A DNA stretch of 7,016 bases, from NCBI GenBank assembly GCA_964644655.1, contig CAZXYA010000497.1, forward strand, positions 1-7,016, written 5' to 3'. A program made the position numbers and the translations under genes. Source of the stretch: JAFMDF01 sp964644655 (lineage in GTDB: Bacteria; Bacteroidota; Bacteroidia; Chitinophagales; Saprospiraceae). Under the pieces are notes generated by a model. It had not been told where the DNA came from and searched no databases. It worked only from the letters and a program-made list of their open reading frames with translations. Shown piece by piece: positions 1-5,993 of this stretch (position 1 is the first letter of the stretch; every line of letters starts with the position of its first letter).

Positions 1-1
1 A

Positions 2-790
2 ACCCATGCGTCTGCCAAAGGTGCTACCCCAGGCAATTGTGCCTGGATGAAAGGCGTAGATTTGCAAACCGATATGAAATTGGCAATTGCTGAAGCTAAA
101 GGAACTGGCGCTACAGGCATTAAAGTGTATGCAGACTTAGCTGCCCCAATCATCGAAAAAATAGTCACAGAGGCACATCAACAAAATTTAAAAGTTTGGA
201 GTCATGCCACGGTCTTTCCTGCCAAACCACAAGCGATTGTCGATGCAGGCGTTGATGTGTTGTCTCATGCTACCTTATTAGCATGGGCAGGCGTTGACTA
301 TTTACCAAATTCTGCCAAAGGACGCTATGCCAAACAAGCAGATTTTGATATAAAGAATCCTACTTTTGAAAAATTGACCAGGGACATGCAAACAAATGGG
401 ACAATCTTAGATGCAACCTTAGCCATTTATCAGCATGAACGATTTGATTCTACCATTTTTTTACAAGGTCTAGCTTTAACCCGTTTAGCCTATCAAAATG
501 GAGTGAAAATTGGTGTGGGAACAGATATAAGTGTCAACGATTTCCCCAAAATAGCCCCACTTTTTAAAGAAATGGAAGTTTTAGTCAATCAAGTTGGGAT
601 GACGCCAATGGAAGTACTAAAAGCCACAACTTTGGTTAATGCAGCAATGATAGACATGGACAAAAAGATAGGAAGTATCGAAATAGGTAAACAAGCAGAT
701 TTAGTCATTTTAGACAAAAATCCATTGGTTGATATTACCCATATTAATACGGTAAAGTATGTGTTTAAAAGAGGGGAAAGAGTAAAATGA
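2..790 (+). CDS. Amidohydrolase family protein, 3' part (5' end outside window)
   Basis: The open frame runs to the left edge, so the N-terminus, including any signal peptide and the HxH metal motif of the family, is missing. The first in-frame ATG (position 47) is internal: the preceding 15 codons are open and in the same style. Counting from that Met, likely metal ligands of the amidohydrolase TIM barrel are Lys26 (GIKVYAD, probable carboxylated Lys), His53 (VWSHAT), His74 (DVLSHAT) and Asp160 (GVGTDIS). The end (KIGSIEIGKQADLVILDKNP) is the typical C-terminal sandwich segment of imidazolonepropionase- and prolidase-like members. Such enzymes hydrolyse C-N bonds in cyclic amides, ureas or peptides; the substrate cannot be told from this fragment. 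A hairpin lies just downstream, and a NIF3-like exported protein follows on the same strand after 127 bp. The family call is firm and the substrate is open. Confidence 0.9.
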   Translation, partial: THASAKGATPGNCAWMKGVDLQTDMKLAIAEAKGTGATGIKVYADLAAPIIEKIVTEAHQQNLKVWSHATVFPAKPQAIVDAGVDVLSHATLLAWAGVDYLPNSAKGRYAKQADFDIKNPTFEKLTRDMQTNGTILDATLAIYQHERFDSTIFLQGLALTRLAYQNGVKIGVGTDISVNDFPKIAPLFKEMEVLVNQVGMTPMEVLKATTLVNAAMIDMDKKIGSIEIGKQADLVILDKNPLVDITHINTVKYVFKRGERVK

Positions 791-826
791 TTGCAGATTT
801 TTTACCTCTAAATCCGTAGGGAAATT

Positions 827-886
827 AATCCGTTGGGCAAAAAAGTAATCCTAACAAATTAGTTGCCAACGGATTTTATCAATTTT
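827..886 (+). terminator. Candidate terminator hairpin after the amidohydrolase gene
   Basis: AATCCGTTGGGCAA (827-840) pairs with TTGCCAACGGATT (863-875), giving 13 bp with one bulged G and a 22-nt loop. The right arm runs into a T-rich stretch (TTTTATCAATTTTT). A near copy of the left arm, AATCCGTAGG, lies at 811-820 and could compete for the same right arm. The large loop makes it a weak classical terminator. It could also act in the leader of the next gene, whose ATG is 42 nt downstream of the stem. Confidence 0.45.
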
Positions 887-917
887 TAGTTAACATTCTT
901 AAATCAGCAACAAAAAT

Positions 918-1844
918 ATGAAAAAGCAAAACTTACCCAGAAGGAATTTTCTAAAACAAACGAGTACTTCCATAGCGGCAGTTTCTCTAACGGGGATTCC
1001 TTTAGCCGCTTGTACGGTGACTCAAAATACACTCGAAAATAAATCCATTACCAAGGAGTGGACCATTCAAGAAGTCATCAATTTAATGATAAAAGAAATT
1101 CCTGGCGGTAAAAAAGAAAAAACGGTGGATACTATTAAAATTGGGGATGCCTCGCAAAAAGTAACGGGTATTATTTCCACTTTTATGGCAACGGTCGAAG
1201 TGATAGAACAAGCTGCTTGGTTGGGCGCTAATTTTATCATTACCCATGAACCTACTTTTTATAATCATTTGGATGAAACAGATTGGTTAGAAAATGACCC
1301 TGTTTATCAACATAAAAAAGCATTATTAGAAAAGCATGGTATTACCGTTTGGCGTTTTCATGACTATTGGCATACTTACCGACCAGATGGAATTTTACAT
1401 GGTTTTCTACAAGAAGTTGGTTGGCAAGCATATTTGGATACTAGCAGAGAAAATACCTGTGTGATTCCTAAAATAAAACTCAAAGATTTAGCCGCTTTTT
1501 TGAAAAAGCAATTTAACCTAAGCCGTACTTTTTATATCGGCAACCCTAATTTGATTTGTGAAAATATCGGCATTTTGCCTGGTGCTTGGGGTGGTCGAGC
1601 GCATATTCCATTTTTAGGAAAAGAAAATATAGAAGCTTTAATCGTGGGTGAATCTGCGGAATGGGAAGCGGTAGAATATGTCCGAGATGCAGCGCATGCA
1701 GGCATGAAAAAAGGACTGATTATTCTAGGGCATGCACGTAGTGAAGAACCTGGAATGCGCTGGTTGGTAGATTGGTTAAAGCCGAAGGTAGCAGGGGTGA
1801 AAATAACGTTTTTGGGTGCAGGGGACCCATTTCAGCCAGTTTAG
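918..1844 (+). CDS. NIF3-like dinuclear metal-centre protein with Tat/lipoprotein signal
   Basis: 308 aa. The N-terminus carries a twin-arginine motif (PRRNFLKQ, Arg8-Arg9), a short hydrophobic stretch and a lipobox LAAC with Cys32, so export by Tat and lipid anchoring are predicted. The rest matches the NIF3/YbgI family: KVTGIISTFMATVEVIEQA near 81-99, then ITHEPTFY (His110), RFHDYWH (His148, His152), and the C-terminal GHARSEEPG (His272, Glu276), which is where the family places ligands of its two-metal site. NIF3 proteins form toroidal hexamers, and their biochemical role is still poorly defined. The usual NIF3 protein is cytosolic and about 250-270 aa; the extra length here is the signal and linker. 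No Shine-Dalgarno is visible (leader AGCAACAAAAATATG), as is normal for Bacteroidota. Co-orientation with the amidohydrolase may mean a shared role in a periplasmic or peptide-related process, which is inference only. Confidence 0.88.
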   Translation: MKKQNLPRRNFLKQTSTSIAAVSLTGIPLAACTVTQNTLENKSITKEWTIQEVINLMIKEIPGGKKEKTVDTIKIGDASQKVTGIISTFMATVEVIEQAAWLGANFIITHEPTFYNHLDETDWLENDPVYQHKKALLEKHGITVWRFHDYWHTYRPDGILHGFLQEVGWQAYLDTSRENTCVIPKIKLKDLAAFLKKQFNLSRTFYIGNPNLICENIGILPGAWGGRAHIPFLGKENIEALIVGESAEWEAVEYVRDAAHAGMKKGLIILGHARSEEPGMRWLVDWLKPKVAGVKITFLGAGDPFQPV

Positions 1845-1895
1845 ATTTAGTCATATTAGACAATTTGGGGTAAAGTTCTCCTAGTTTTTGAATGA

Positions 1896-1984
1896 GCAAA
1901 AAAATCATACATCATAAATCCATGTAGTTTTTACGGGACAGATTTATGATTCCTGCCTGCCGGCAGGCAGGTATGATTTTTTGC
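1896..1984 (+). terminator. A/T-rich hairpin behind the NIF3-like gene, split by a GC palindrome
   Basis: The left arm 1896-1920 (GCAAAAAAATCATAC plus ATCATAAATC) is complementary to 1941-1950 (GATTTATGAT) joined to 1971-1984 (GTATGATTTTTTGC), apart from one base in the A/T run. The loop is 1921-1940. Between the two pieces of the right arm sit exactly 20 extra bases (1951-1970). The A-run at the base and T-run at the end suit a terminator that can work in both directions. With the insert, the RNA would fold as a three-way junction. Confidence 0.6.
1952..1971. repeat. Perfect 20-nt GC-rich palindrome (inserted element)
   Basis: CCTGCCTGCCGGCAGGCAGG is identical to its own reverse complement and far richer in G+C than everything around it. 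It interrupts the right arm of the hairpin at 1896-1984, and TATGAT lies on both sides (1945-1950 and 1972-1977). This looks like a small dispersed palindromic repeat. I have a vague impression of similar palindromes being common between genes in Bacteroidota, which I cannot check here. Confidence 0.7.
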
Positions 1985-2003
1985 CCTAGAAAAACATGGA
2001 TGA

Positions 2004-2031
2004 ACAAACATCGTTTGTGAACCGCTTGCGG
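2004..2031. repeat. Two adjacent mini-hairpins in a gene-free stretch
   Basis: ACAAAC-ATC-GTTTGT (2004-2018) is followed, after GAA, by CCGC-TT-GCGG (2022-2031). An ATGAAC (2000-2005) overlaps the first arm, echoing the ATGAAC/ATGAAT-plus-hairpin pattern seen at 5759-6138. The remainder of 1985-2251 shows no supportable gene, and no good promoter match was found before the 2252 gene. Confidence 0.4.
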
Positions 2032-2251
2032 ATGGGTGGCTTCCTATATCTCTGTAATTCTGAACAGCCTACCTCCAAGCGTTTCAATTCGCTAACCCTT
2101 CATTTCTTATTTAACAGAGCACAAAGACAAATTTAAATGAAGTTTTTAAGCCTCTTCTTATAATCCTTTTCACATATACACGAAACATTTATAGATTGCC
2201 AACTATTCCATATATGAGAAGTAAGCCTTAAATTGGTCGAAAATCTCTACA

Positions 2252-3064
2252 ATGAATCAAGCAGACCTCGACGTATTTAGAGAGAATATACGTCTAAAAA
2301 AAGCCTTTCGCCAACTAAGTCTAGACCTAACTCCCATCATGGAGTTTATGCCTTATCACTTGGCTATAGAAAACCGTCGATTGACTAGTTTATTGGCTTT
2401 TGTGGAAAAATATCAAGAATGCCAGAGTCGAGAAGTAATGGAATTAATAGGCAAACCTTTTCCGCCCATCTTTCCAGGTATTTCTCCCGAAAGTGATTGG
2501 TATCGATTTAAATTATGGTTAAAAGGCGAACCCGTTAAAAAAACCTTACGTGCGCAATTACCCAAGGATTTTCAATTTATTCCACCAAGCGAACTCACCG
2601 AAATTACGGCAAAGAAGGCCTTAACGGCTTTAGGAGAAGCGTTGGGCAATATTGGCTACGGGTTTGATTTGCGCAATGGTATCCCTGCCAAAGTCATGTA
2701 TCAATATTTATGGGACACCTTAGCAGAGGAATTTGATTTGGATGAAGAAGGTGGCTGGGTTTTGGATGGCTGTAGTGGCTATTGCCCCGATTGTTTCCAA
2801 CGCCCTTGGTGTGATACGGGTAAAGAAAGCCATTGGCCAGAAGATGAAAAAGCAGGAAAAATGGCATTGCCTGAAGTACTAGAACCCTATCTTTCTGCCA
2901 GCCCTGTATCTCTGGAAATTTTGAGAGCATATAAAGAAGACGAGCAAGCTTATGAGATGGGCGACCGTGACCAAGACTCTGGGTATGTGCCAGACCCTTT
3001 GAATCGTGGGTTGTATGAACAACAAAGTTATAATTGGGAGGATGATGGGGATTTGCCTTTTTAG
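2252..3064 (+). CDS. Unknown protein with a four-Cys cluster and SSB-like C-terminal tail
   Basis: 270 aa, soluble, no signal peptide; I do not recognise the family. The N-terminal ~60 residues look helical (FRENIRLKKAFRQL; NRRLTSLLAFVEKY). Residues 62-155 are a mixed region. A cluster Cys174-x3-Cys178-x2-Cys181-x5-Cys187 (within GCSGYCPDCFQRPWC) could bind zinc or an iron-sulfur centre. From about 229 the chain is acidic and probably disordered (EDEQAYEMGDRDQDSGY...), and it ends WEDDGDLPF. This end closely resembles the acidic Asp-rich Leu/Ile-Pro-Phe tip with which bacterial SSB recruits repair and replication proteins. The ATG at 2252 follows an in-frame stop at 2222 with no other ATG between, so the start is secure. 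It converges with the - strand TerB-like gene 35 bp away. A DNA-transaction role is inference from the tail alone. Confidence 0.85.
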   Translation: MNQADLDVFRENIRLKKAFRQLSLDLTPIMEFMPYHLAIENRRLTSLLAFVEKYQECQSREVMELIGKPFPPIFPGISPESDWYRFKLWLKGEPVKKTLRAQLPKDFQFIPPSELTEITAKKALTALGEALGNIGYGFDLRNGIPAKVMYQYLWDTLAEEFDLDEEGGWVLDGCSGYCPDCFQRPWCDTGKESHWPEDEKAGKMALPEVLEPYLSASPVSLEILRAYKEDEQAYEMGDRDQDSGYVPDPLNRGLYEQQSYNWEDDGDLPF

Positions 3065-3099
3065 GGAATTTGAGGGATATGCCTTGGCTTAATTTTCTA

Positions 3100-4113
3100 T
3101 TACTCCAATAAATCGACCACAAAATCCTTCTCTAGTTTCATCTCTTCCGCCACCTGCAAAATATATTGCTTTTCCAGATGATCCACCGAACCGCTACGTT
3201 TCGCCAAGATTGTCATTTCCATAATCAACGCCTCATCCTCTTCATATTCTTTTAATAAGTCATAATCTAGTTGAAAATTAGAGCCTGTCCGTAAAGATTC
3301 TTCTAATAAATGATTCTTTTGCGACTTTGGAATGTCCGCATTTTGAATAATTGGGCCAATAAAGGCGATTTGGTCCTCATTAATTTCGTTATTACATTCT
3401 ATTAGATTGGCTAAACCTTTGATTTTTTGCACTTGTAATTCCGCAGCAATTTCTGGTGTTTCTTCTGGTTTATAATGTTCTACGTAAAGTGCCTTGTCAT
3501 CGAAAAAAGATTTGGAAGTCGTGGCAATTTTTTTGGTAGTTGCCTTTGCCCAAATGCCCATAATAATAGGTCCACCGACAGGAATAAATTGAACAATAGA
3601 TTTTTTTAAGGTTCTTTCTATCACTCCTTTACCCAAAGTTTGTACTTTTTCTTGCAATACCTGCATAGGAGAGTCCATCAAATCTTTTGTACTATCTTGC
3701 ATCGCCATTAGCTTCGTATTTCCACCAAAGGCAGCAATTGGAATATCTAGTAATAAATCTTTATTGAGAAAATTTTCCTTGTCATTGGCACAACTCAAAT
3801 CGTAAATCATCCCAAATTGATTCTTGAAATTTAGCAATAATTCGGGTACAGCACCTAAAATACCTAAAGGACCTGGCACTACGGAAGAGGCGGCGGCTAA
3901 TAGCATATTTTGTTTGGCATAGCCTGCTACTATTTCATCAATATCTGACGGAGTGTATTGACTGTTTCCTTTATCTGCCATACAAGTCTGAAAGGTTGTT
4001 TCCATTGTGCCTAATAAACCATCATTGAGCTTATTTTGCAAAGCAGTTATATCAATTAAATCTTTTTTAGGGCTTACAAAACGGGTGAGGTCTTTGATTT
4101 TGGAAAAGAACAT
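3100..4113 (-). CDS. EcsC/DUF697-like membrane-associating protein with TerB-like C-terminal domain
   Basis: 337 aa, ATG start, no signal peptide. Residues about 69-95 (NMLLAAASSVVPGPLGILGAVPELLL) and 172-192 (SIVQFIPVGGPIIMGIWAKAT) are Gly/Pro-rich hydrophobic stretches like those of the EcsC/DUF697 group, which associate with membranes without clear full-length helices. From about 228 to the end lies an all-helical segment (KIKGLANLIECNNEINEDQIAFIGPIIQ... to ...LEKQYILQVAEEMKLEKDFVVDLLE) with the layout of TerB-like domains: two-fold helical repeats, an NxEI turn where TerB often has DGEI, and a closing helix. TerB-like domains occur in tellurite/stress and membrane-linked phage-defence contexts. 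No other ter gene is present, so a tellurite role is not supported. The gene is convergent with the 2252 gene and 260 bp downstream of the GNAT/membrane pair, with A/T-rich repeats in between. The domain calls are by eye. Confidence 0.75.
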   Translation of the reverse strand: MFFSKIKDLTRFVSPKKDLIDITALQNKLNDGLLGTMETTFQTCMADKGNSQYTPSDIDEIVAGYAKQNMLLAAASSVVPGPLGILGAVPELLLNFKNQFGMIYDLSCANDKENFLNKDLLLDIPIAAFGGNTKLMAMQDSTKDLMDSPMQVLQEKVQTLGKGVIERTLKKSIVQFIPVGGPIIMGIWAKATTKKIATTSKSFFDDKALYVEHYKPEETPEIAAELQVQKIKGLANLIECNNEINEDQIAFIGPIIQNADIPKSQKNHLLEESLRTGSNFQLDYDLLKEYEEDEALIMEMTILAKRSGSVDHLEKQYILQVAEEMKLEKDFVVDLLE

Positions 4114-4152
4114 AGTAATGAAATTTAACTTTGAATGTAACCATTCGCCACT

Positions 4153-4160
4153 AAAATATA
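4153..4160 (-). promoter_or_regulatory. Weak candidate -7 box upstream of the TerB-like gene
   Basis: Read on the - strand this is TATATTTT, a one-base miss from TAnnTTTG, 40 nt before the ATG at 4113. No convincing TTG lies at the expected distance; ATG takes that place 19 nt upstream. Confidence 0.25.
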
Positions 4161-4177
4161 GTCAACCAATTTTTTCT

Positions 4178-4236
4178 ACCATTTAGTTATTTAAGTTCAT
4201 TTAGTTTGTTTTTGCTTTAGTTATTTCTTAAATGGT
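4178..4236. repeat. TTTAGTT triple repeat enclosed by an 8-bp inverted repeat
   Basis: ACCATTTA (4178-4185) and TAAATGGT (4229-4236) are inverted repeats. Within and overlapping them, TTTAGTTATTT occurs exactly at 4182-4192 and 4216-4226, and a related TTTAGTTTGTT at 4200-4210. The three copies start 18 and 16 bp apart. The block is just upstream of the TerB-like gene's candidate promoter, so a regulator binding site is possible. The A/T-rich composition makes chance a real alternative. The rest of the gap 4237-4373 shows no clear terminator for the gene at 4374. Confidence 0.35.
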
Positions 4237-4373
4237 AAAGTTAAAGAAGACTATTAATTATGCTGAATAGTTACCTTTTGACTACAATAATAATGCTCTA
4301 AGATATATAAATCTCGATACTATCTATGTGTAATAGCCTGTTATTTTCATTTTTTGTAATAAATTAGCTATCC

Positions 4374-4754
4374 TTAATCCCTTTTAAATCGACCGAAAGC
4401 CGCTATCAAATTTAAAAGTAATCCAAAGACATTGATGCCTGGGCCAATAATCATAGCGGCAGTACAGCAATATAATTCAGGGGAATCTTGCATCAATCCA
4501 ATATGTTTAACAACCCCACCATAGCCCATCAAAAGGACTGCAATACCCATTAAAACTCGATAGAAAGTTACTTTTTTGAGAAAGCCTGGGATTAAGAAAG
4601 TCGCATAAAGGGTCATAAACATAGCGGCAGGGATAGGTGCATTTGGAGTCCATTGCTGATGCCCATTAGAAACGCTGTAGAGACTGCCTAAATTGAAAAG
4701 CATCCCTAAGATGTAATAGCCTAATTGAAGTTTGAGTAAGGTTTTTAATGTCAT
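4374..4754 (-). CDS. Small integral membrane protein, unknown function (four predicted helices)
   Basis: 126 aa from the ATG at 4754. Hydrophobic segments lie at about 5-27, 40-60, 64-84 and 96-120, with a basic end GRFKRD that probably stays cytoplasmic. A Cys-Cys pair (106-107 region, LYCCTAA at 95-101 by strict count) sits at the start of the last helix. I recognise no family. The start is decided by context: ATG 4754-4752 overlaps the TGA stop of the acetyltransferase gene (4753-4751) as ATGA, a typical translational-coupling layout. A longer reading frame from 4778 would need a TTG start inside the upstream gene. It is co-transcribed with the GNAT gene and may depend on it for translation. 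The membrane location is well supported and the function is unknown. Confidence 0.8.
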   Translation of the reverse strand: MTLKTLLKLQLGYYILGMLFNLGSLYSVSNGHQQWTPNAPIPAAMFMTLYATFLIPGFLKKVTFYRVLMGIAVLLMGYGGVVKHIGLMQDSPELYCCTAAMIIGPGINVFGLLLNLIAAFGRFKRD

Positions 4755-5179
4755 TTTGTTGAGTTTTTTGTTAACCAACGTTCCATTACTACATAGTCCA
4801 TTCCGTTCTTAACAAATTTTGTTGTTGTTATTTCCATGCCAAATTTAGCATAATAATCGGTTTTTGTGATACGAGCATTGCACCAGATTCTTTTGACTTG
4901 TCTTTTTTTAGCTACTTCCATTAAGTAATGCAATAATTGACTTCCATACCCTTTTCCTTGTTCCTCCACTAAAGTTGCAAATTTTCTAAATTGACCAACT
5001 TCATTTTCTATAAATATAGAAACAACAGAAACAAGGGTATCCTTTACCCATAAACCTAAATGAAGTCCTTTTTCATCCGCTGGTAATTTTATATAATCAA
5101 AAGATTCATTCGGCCACATCGCTTTATGTCGAATTGGCCACGTTTCTTCGGAACTTATTTCTTTAATAATTATACTCAT
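4751..5179 (-). CDS. GNAT-family N-acetyltransferase
   Basis: 142 aa from ATG 5179. A GNAT fold is indicated by a central strand (LGLWVKDTLVSVVSIFI, 41-57), then FRKFATLVEEQGKGYGSQLLHYLMEVAKK (64-92), which contains the acetyl-CoA loop Q74-x-x-G77-x-G79. A late IWCNAR strand and the YYAKFGM segment (109-115) follow, where the family often has a catalytic or structural tyrosine. It transfers an acetyl group from acetyl-CoA to an amine; the substrate is unknown. A GTG two codons upstream (5185) is an alternative start; AAAAAGG lies 10 nt before it, but Shine-Dalgarno signals count for little in Bacteroidota, so ATG is preferred. It is first in a two-gene operon with the membrane protein at 4374 and is preceded by a plausible promoter at 5227-5255. 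Confidence 0.88.
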   Translation of the reverse strand: MSIIIKEISSEETWPIRHKAMWPNESFDYIKLPADEKGLHLGLWVKDTLVSVVSIFIENEVGQFRKFATLVEEQGKGYGSQLLHYLMEVAKKRQVKRIWCNARITKTDYYAKFGMEITTTKFVKNGMDYVVMERWLTKNSTK

Positions 5180-5226
5180 TTGCACTCAGAATAGACCTTT
5201 TTAAAATTTAAAAAAGAAAATGAAGA

Positions 5227-5255
5227 TAAATTTAGCTTTTTTTGATAGATTTCAA
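5227..5255 (-). promoter_or_regulatory. Candidate Bacteroidota-type promoter for the GNAT operon
   Basis: On the - strand TTG (5255-5253) is followed after 18 bp by TAAATTTA (5234-5227), matching TAnnTTTG at all but the last base. It lies about 48 nt before the ATG at 5179, so a short leader is predicted. Spacing and position are both reasonable. The surroundings are very A/T-rich, which lowers the weight of the match. Confidence 0.4.
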
Positions 5256-5371
5256 GTTCTTTTTTATTGAAAAAATGAGAATTAATAGTTTATTATAAAT
5301 GTATGATAAATAGACATTTATGATGTTATTGTGAATGATTAAGGGTCAATAATCAATTATTAAATATTGAA

Positions 5372-5385
5372 AAATAAGCTTATTT
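5372..5385. promoter_or_regulatory. 14-nt perfect palindrome upstream of the intergenic promoter
   Basis: AAATAAGCTTATTT is self-complementary. It lies 27 bp before the TATCTTTG box at 5413 and includes most of a TTTG (5383-5386). It could be a dimeric repressor site or an incidental A/T palindrome. The rest of 5186-5371 is A/T-rich, with weak hairpins at 5295-5321 and 5348-5361 and no gene. Confidence 0.35.
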
Positions 5386-5412
5386 GTAATTTTTTAAACC
5401 TTTCTTCGCCCA

Positions 5413-5420
5413 TATCTTTG
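5413..5420 (+). promoter_or_regulatory. Exact TAnnTTTG -7 box at the head of the intergenic hairpin region
   Basis: TATCTTTG matches the Bacteroidota -7 consensus at every fixed position. The upstream element is unclear: TTTG at 5383-5386 is 26 bp away, longer than the usual spacing of about 18-21. If active, transcription would start near 5427 and read into the array of hairpins, with no normal-sized gene on this strand. Confidence 0.45.
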
Positions 5421-5509
5421 TAGTGTAATTAATCGGAAAACGTTTCGAGGCTTACAATCCCATAAAAAACAACAAATTATAATCCCAGGGACTTGAACAA
5501 TCCCTATCA

Positions 5510-5670
5510 AGTAACGGTAAAAGAATAACTTGAACAACTTGGCTGTATCTTTTAAAGCTATATTTCGTTAAAAATACTCGCCATAGCTAAGGCTATGTCT
5601 GCGCTTTTTGCCTCATCTAGCTTCAAAATATACTACCCAAGGATGTCCACCTTATTTTTTTATCGTTACT
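5510..5670. repeat. About 160-nt long imperfect palindrome (MITE-like or RNA element)
   Basis: Outer arms: AGTAACGGTAAAAGAATAA (5510-5528) against TTATTTTTTTATCGTTACT (5652-5670). This is 19 positions with two differences, both of which become G-U pairs in RNA. Middle arms: CTTGG (5538-5542) with CCAAG (5637-5641), then 5545-5560 with 5618-5633, where 14 of 16 pair. Inner stem: AAAAA/TTTTT (5570-5574 and 5605-5609), CGC/GCG (5579-5581 and 5601-5603) and CATAGC-TAAG-GCTATG (5582-5597). Matching ends around a short body suggest a non-autonomous element, but no clear target-site duplication flanks it. The G-U pattern is consistent with selection on RNA structure. Confidence 0.65.
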
Positions 5671-5722
5671 AACAGAAAATAGCGATTTAAATCCCACATT
5701 AAAATCAACATTTTCTACTTTG

Positions 5723-5743
5723 ACATTGAACATTAAACATTGA
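5723..5743. repeat. Three tandem 7-mers, ACATTRA
   Basis: ACATTGA, ACATTAA and ACATTGA stand in a row, directly before the hairpin at 5741. Too short to assign a role. Confidence 0.5.
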
Positions 5744-5790
5744 AGGTTGGAACAATCCATGAACAACTTAATCCAATATACCAACCTTCA
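5741..5790 (+). other. 10-bp stem with 30-nt A-rich loop
   Basis: TGAAGGTTGG (5741-5750) pairs perfectly with CCAACCTTCA (5781-5790). The loop contains GAACAATCC and ATGAACAAC. No T-run follows, so it is not a terminator by itself; the open loop could be a pairing site. It is the first of the series of separate hairpins in this region. Confidence 0.55.
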
Positions 5791-5847
5791 CCATGAACAT
5801 ATCCTGACATTATTGAAAATGGACCAACAATCCATAATCCCATGAAT

Positions 5848-5882
5848 GAAAAGACCGAGCAAAATCACGGCTCGGTCTTTTC
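5848..5882 (+). terminator. Strong hairpin terminator, probably bidirectional
   Basis: GAAAAGACCGAGC (5848-5860) pairs perfectly over 13 bp with GCTCGGTCTTTTC (5870-5882), loop AAAATCACG. A GC-rich core with an A-run before and T-run after is the usual design of a terminator that works both ways. No conventional gene ends just upstream on either strand, so it would end an intergenic transcript. Confidence 0.7.
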
Positions 5883-5993
5883 AAAACAACAATTTGAACA
5901 GTTAACATTCAAGAACAATAGGAACTTTATATCCTAAAACAAACACATTTTTTTAAGAACAAACACCGTTATTTATAATCCTATGAACGAAAT

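Noticed and set aside
1083..1268. 61-codon - strand frame within the NIF3-like gene
   Set aside because: Shadow of the clear + strand coding region.
1720..1908. 62-codon - strand frame over the end of the NIF3-like gene
   Set aside because: Mostly antisense to coding sequence and starts at the terminator-like hairpin; no domain features.
2765..2815. CxxxCxxC in the 270-aa protein as a radical SAM motif
   Set aside because: The spacing fits, but it lies at residues 174-181 of 270 with too little sequence after it for the barrel, and no other radical SAM motif is visible.
2694..3122. 142-codon frame on the - strand
   Set aside because: Lies antisense to the 270-aa gene, Pro/His/Leu-rich without domain features; a shadow frame.
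4755..4778. Eight-residue extension of the small membrane protein
   Set aside because: Needs a TTG start inside the upstream gene; the ATG overlapping the stop as ATGA is more plausible.
5428..5470. tRNA-like TTTCGAGG segment
   Set aside because: No acceptor stem or cloverleaf arms can be drawn around it.
5487..5511. H-type pseudoknot from the two interleaved stems
   Set aside because: No linker between the first two arms and only one base for the last crossing loop; two 5-bp stems could hardly form together, so alternative hairpins are more likely.
5510..5670. Integron attC site
   Set aside because: No GTTRRRY/RYYYAAC core at the ends, no integrase and no cassette genes around it.
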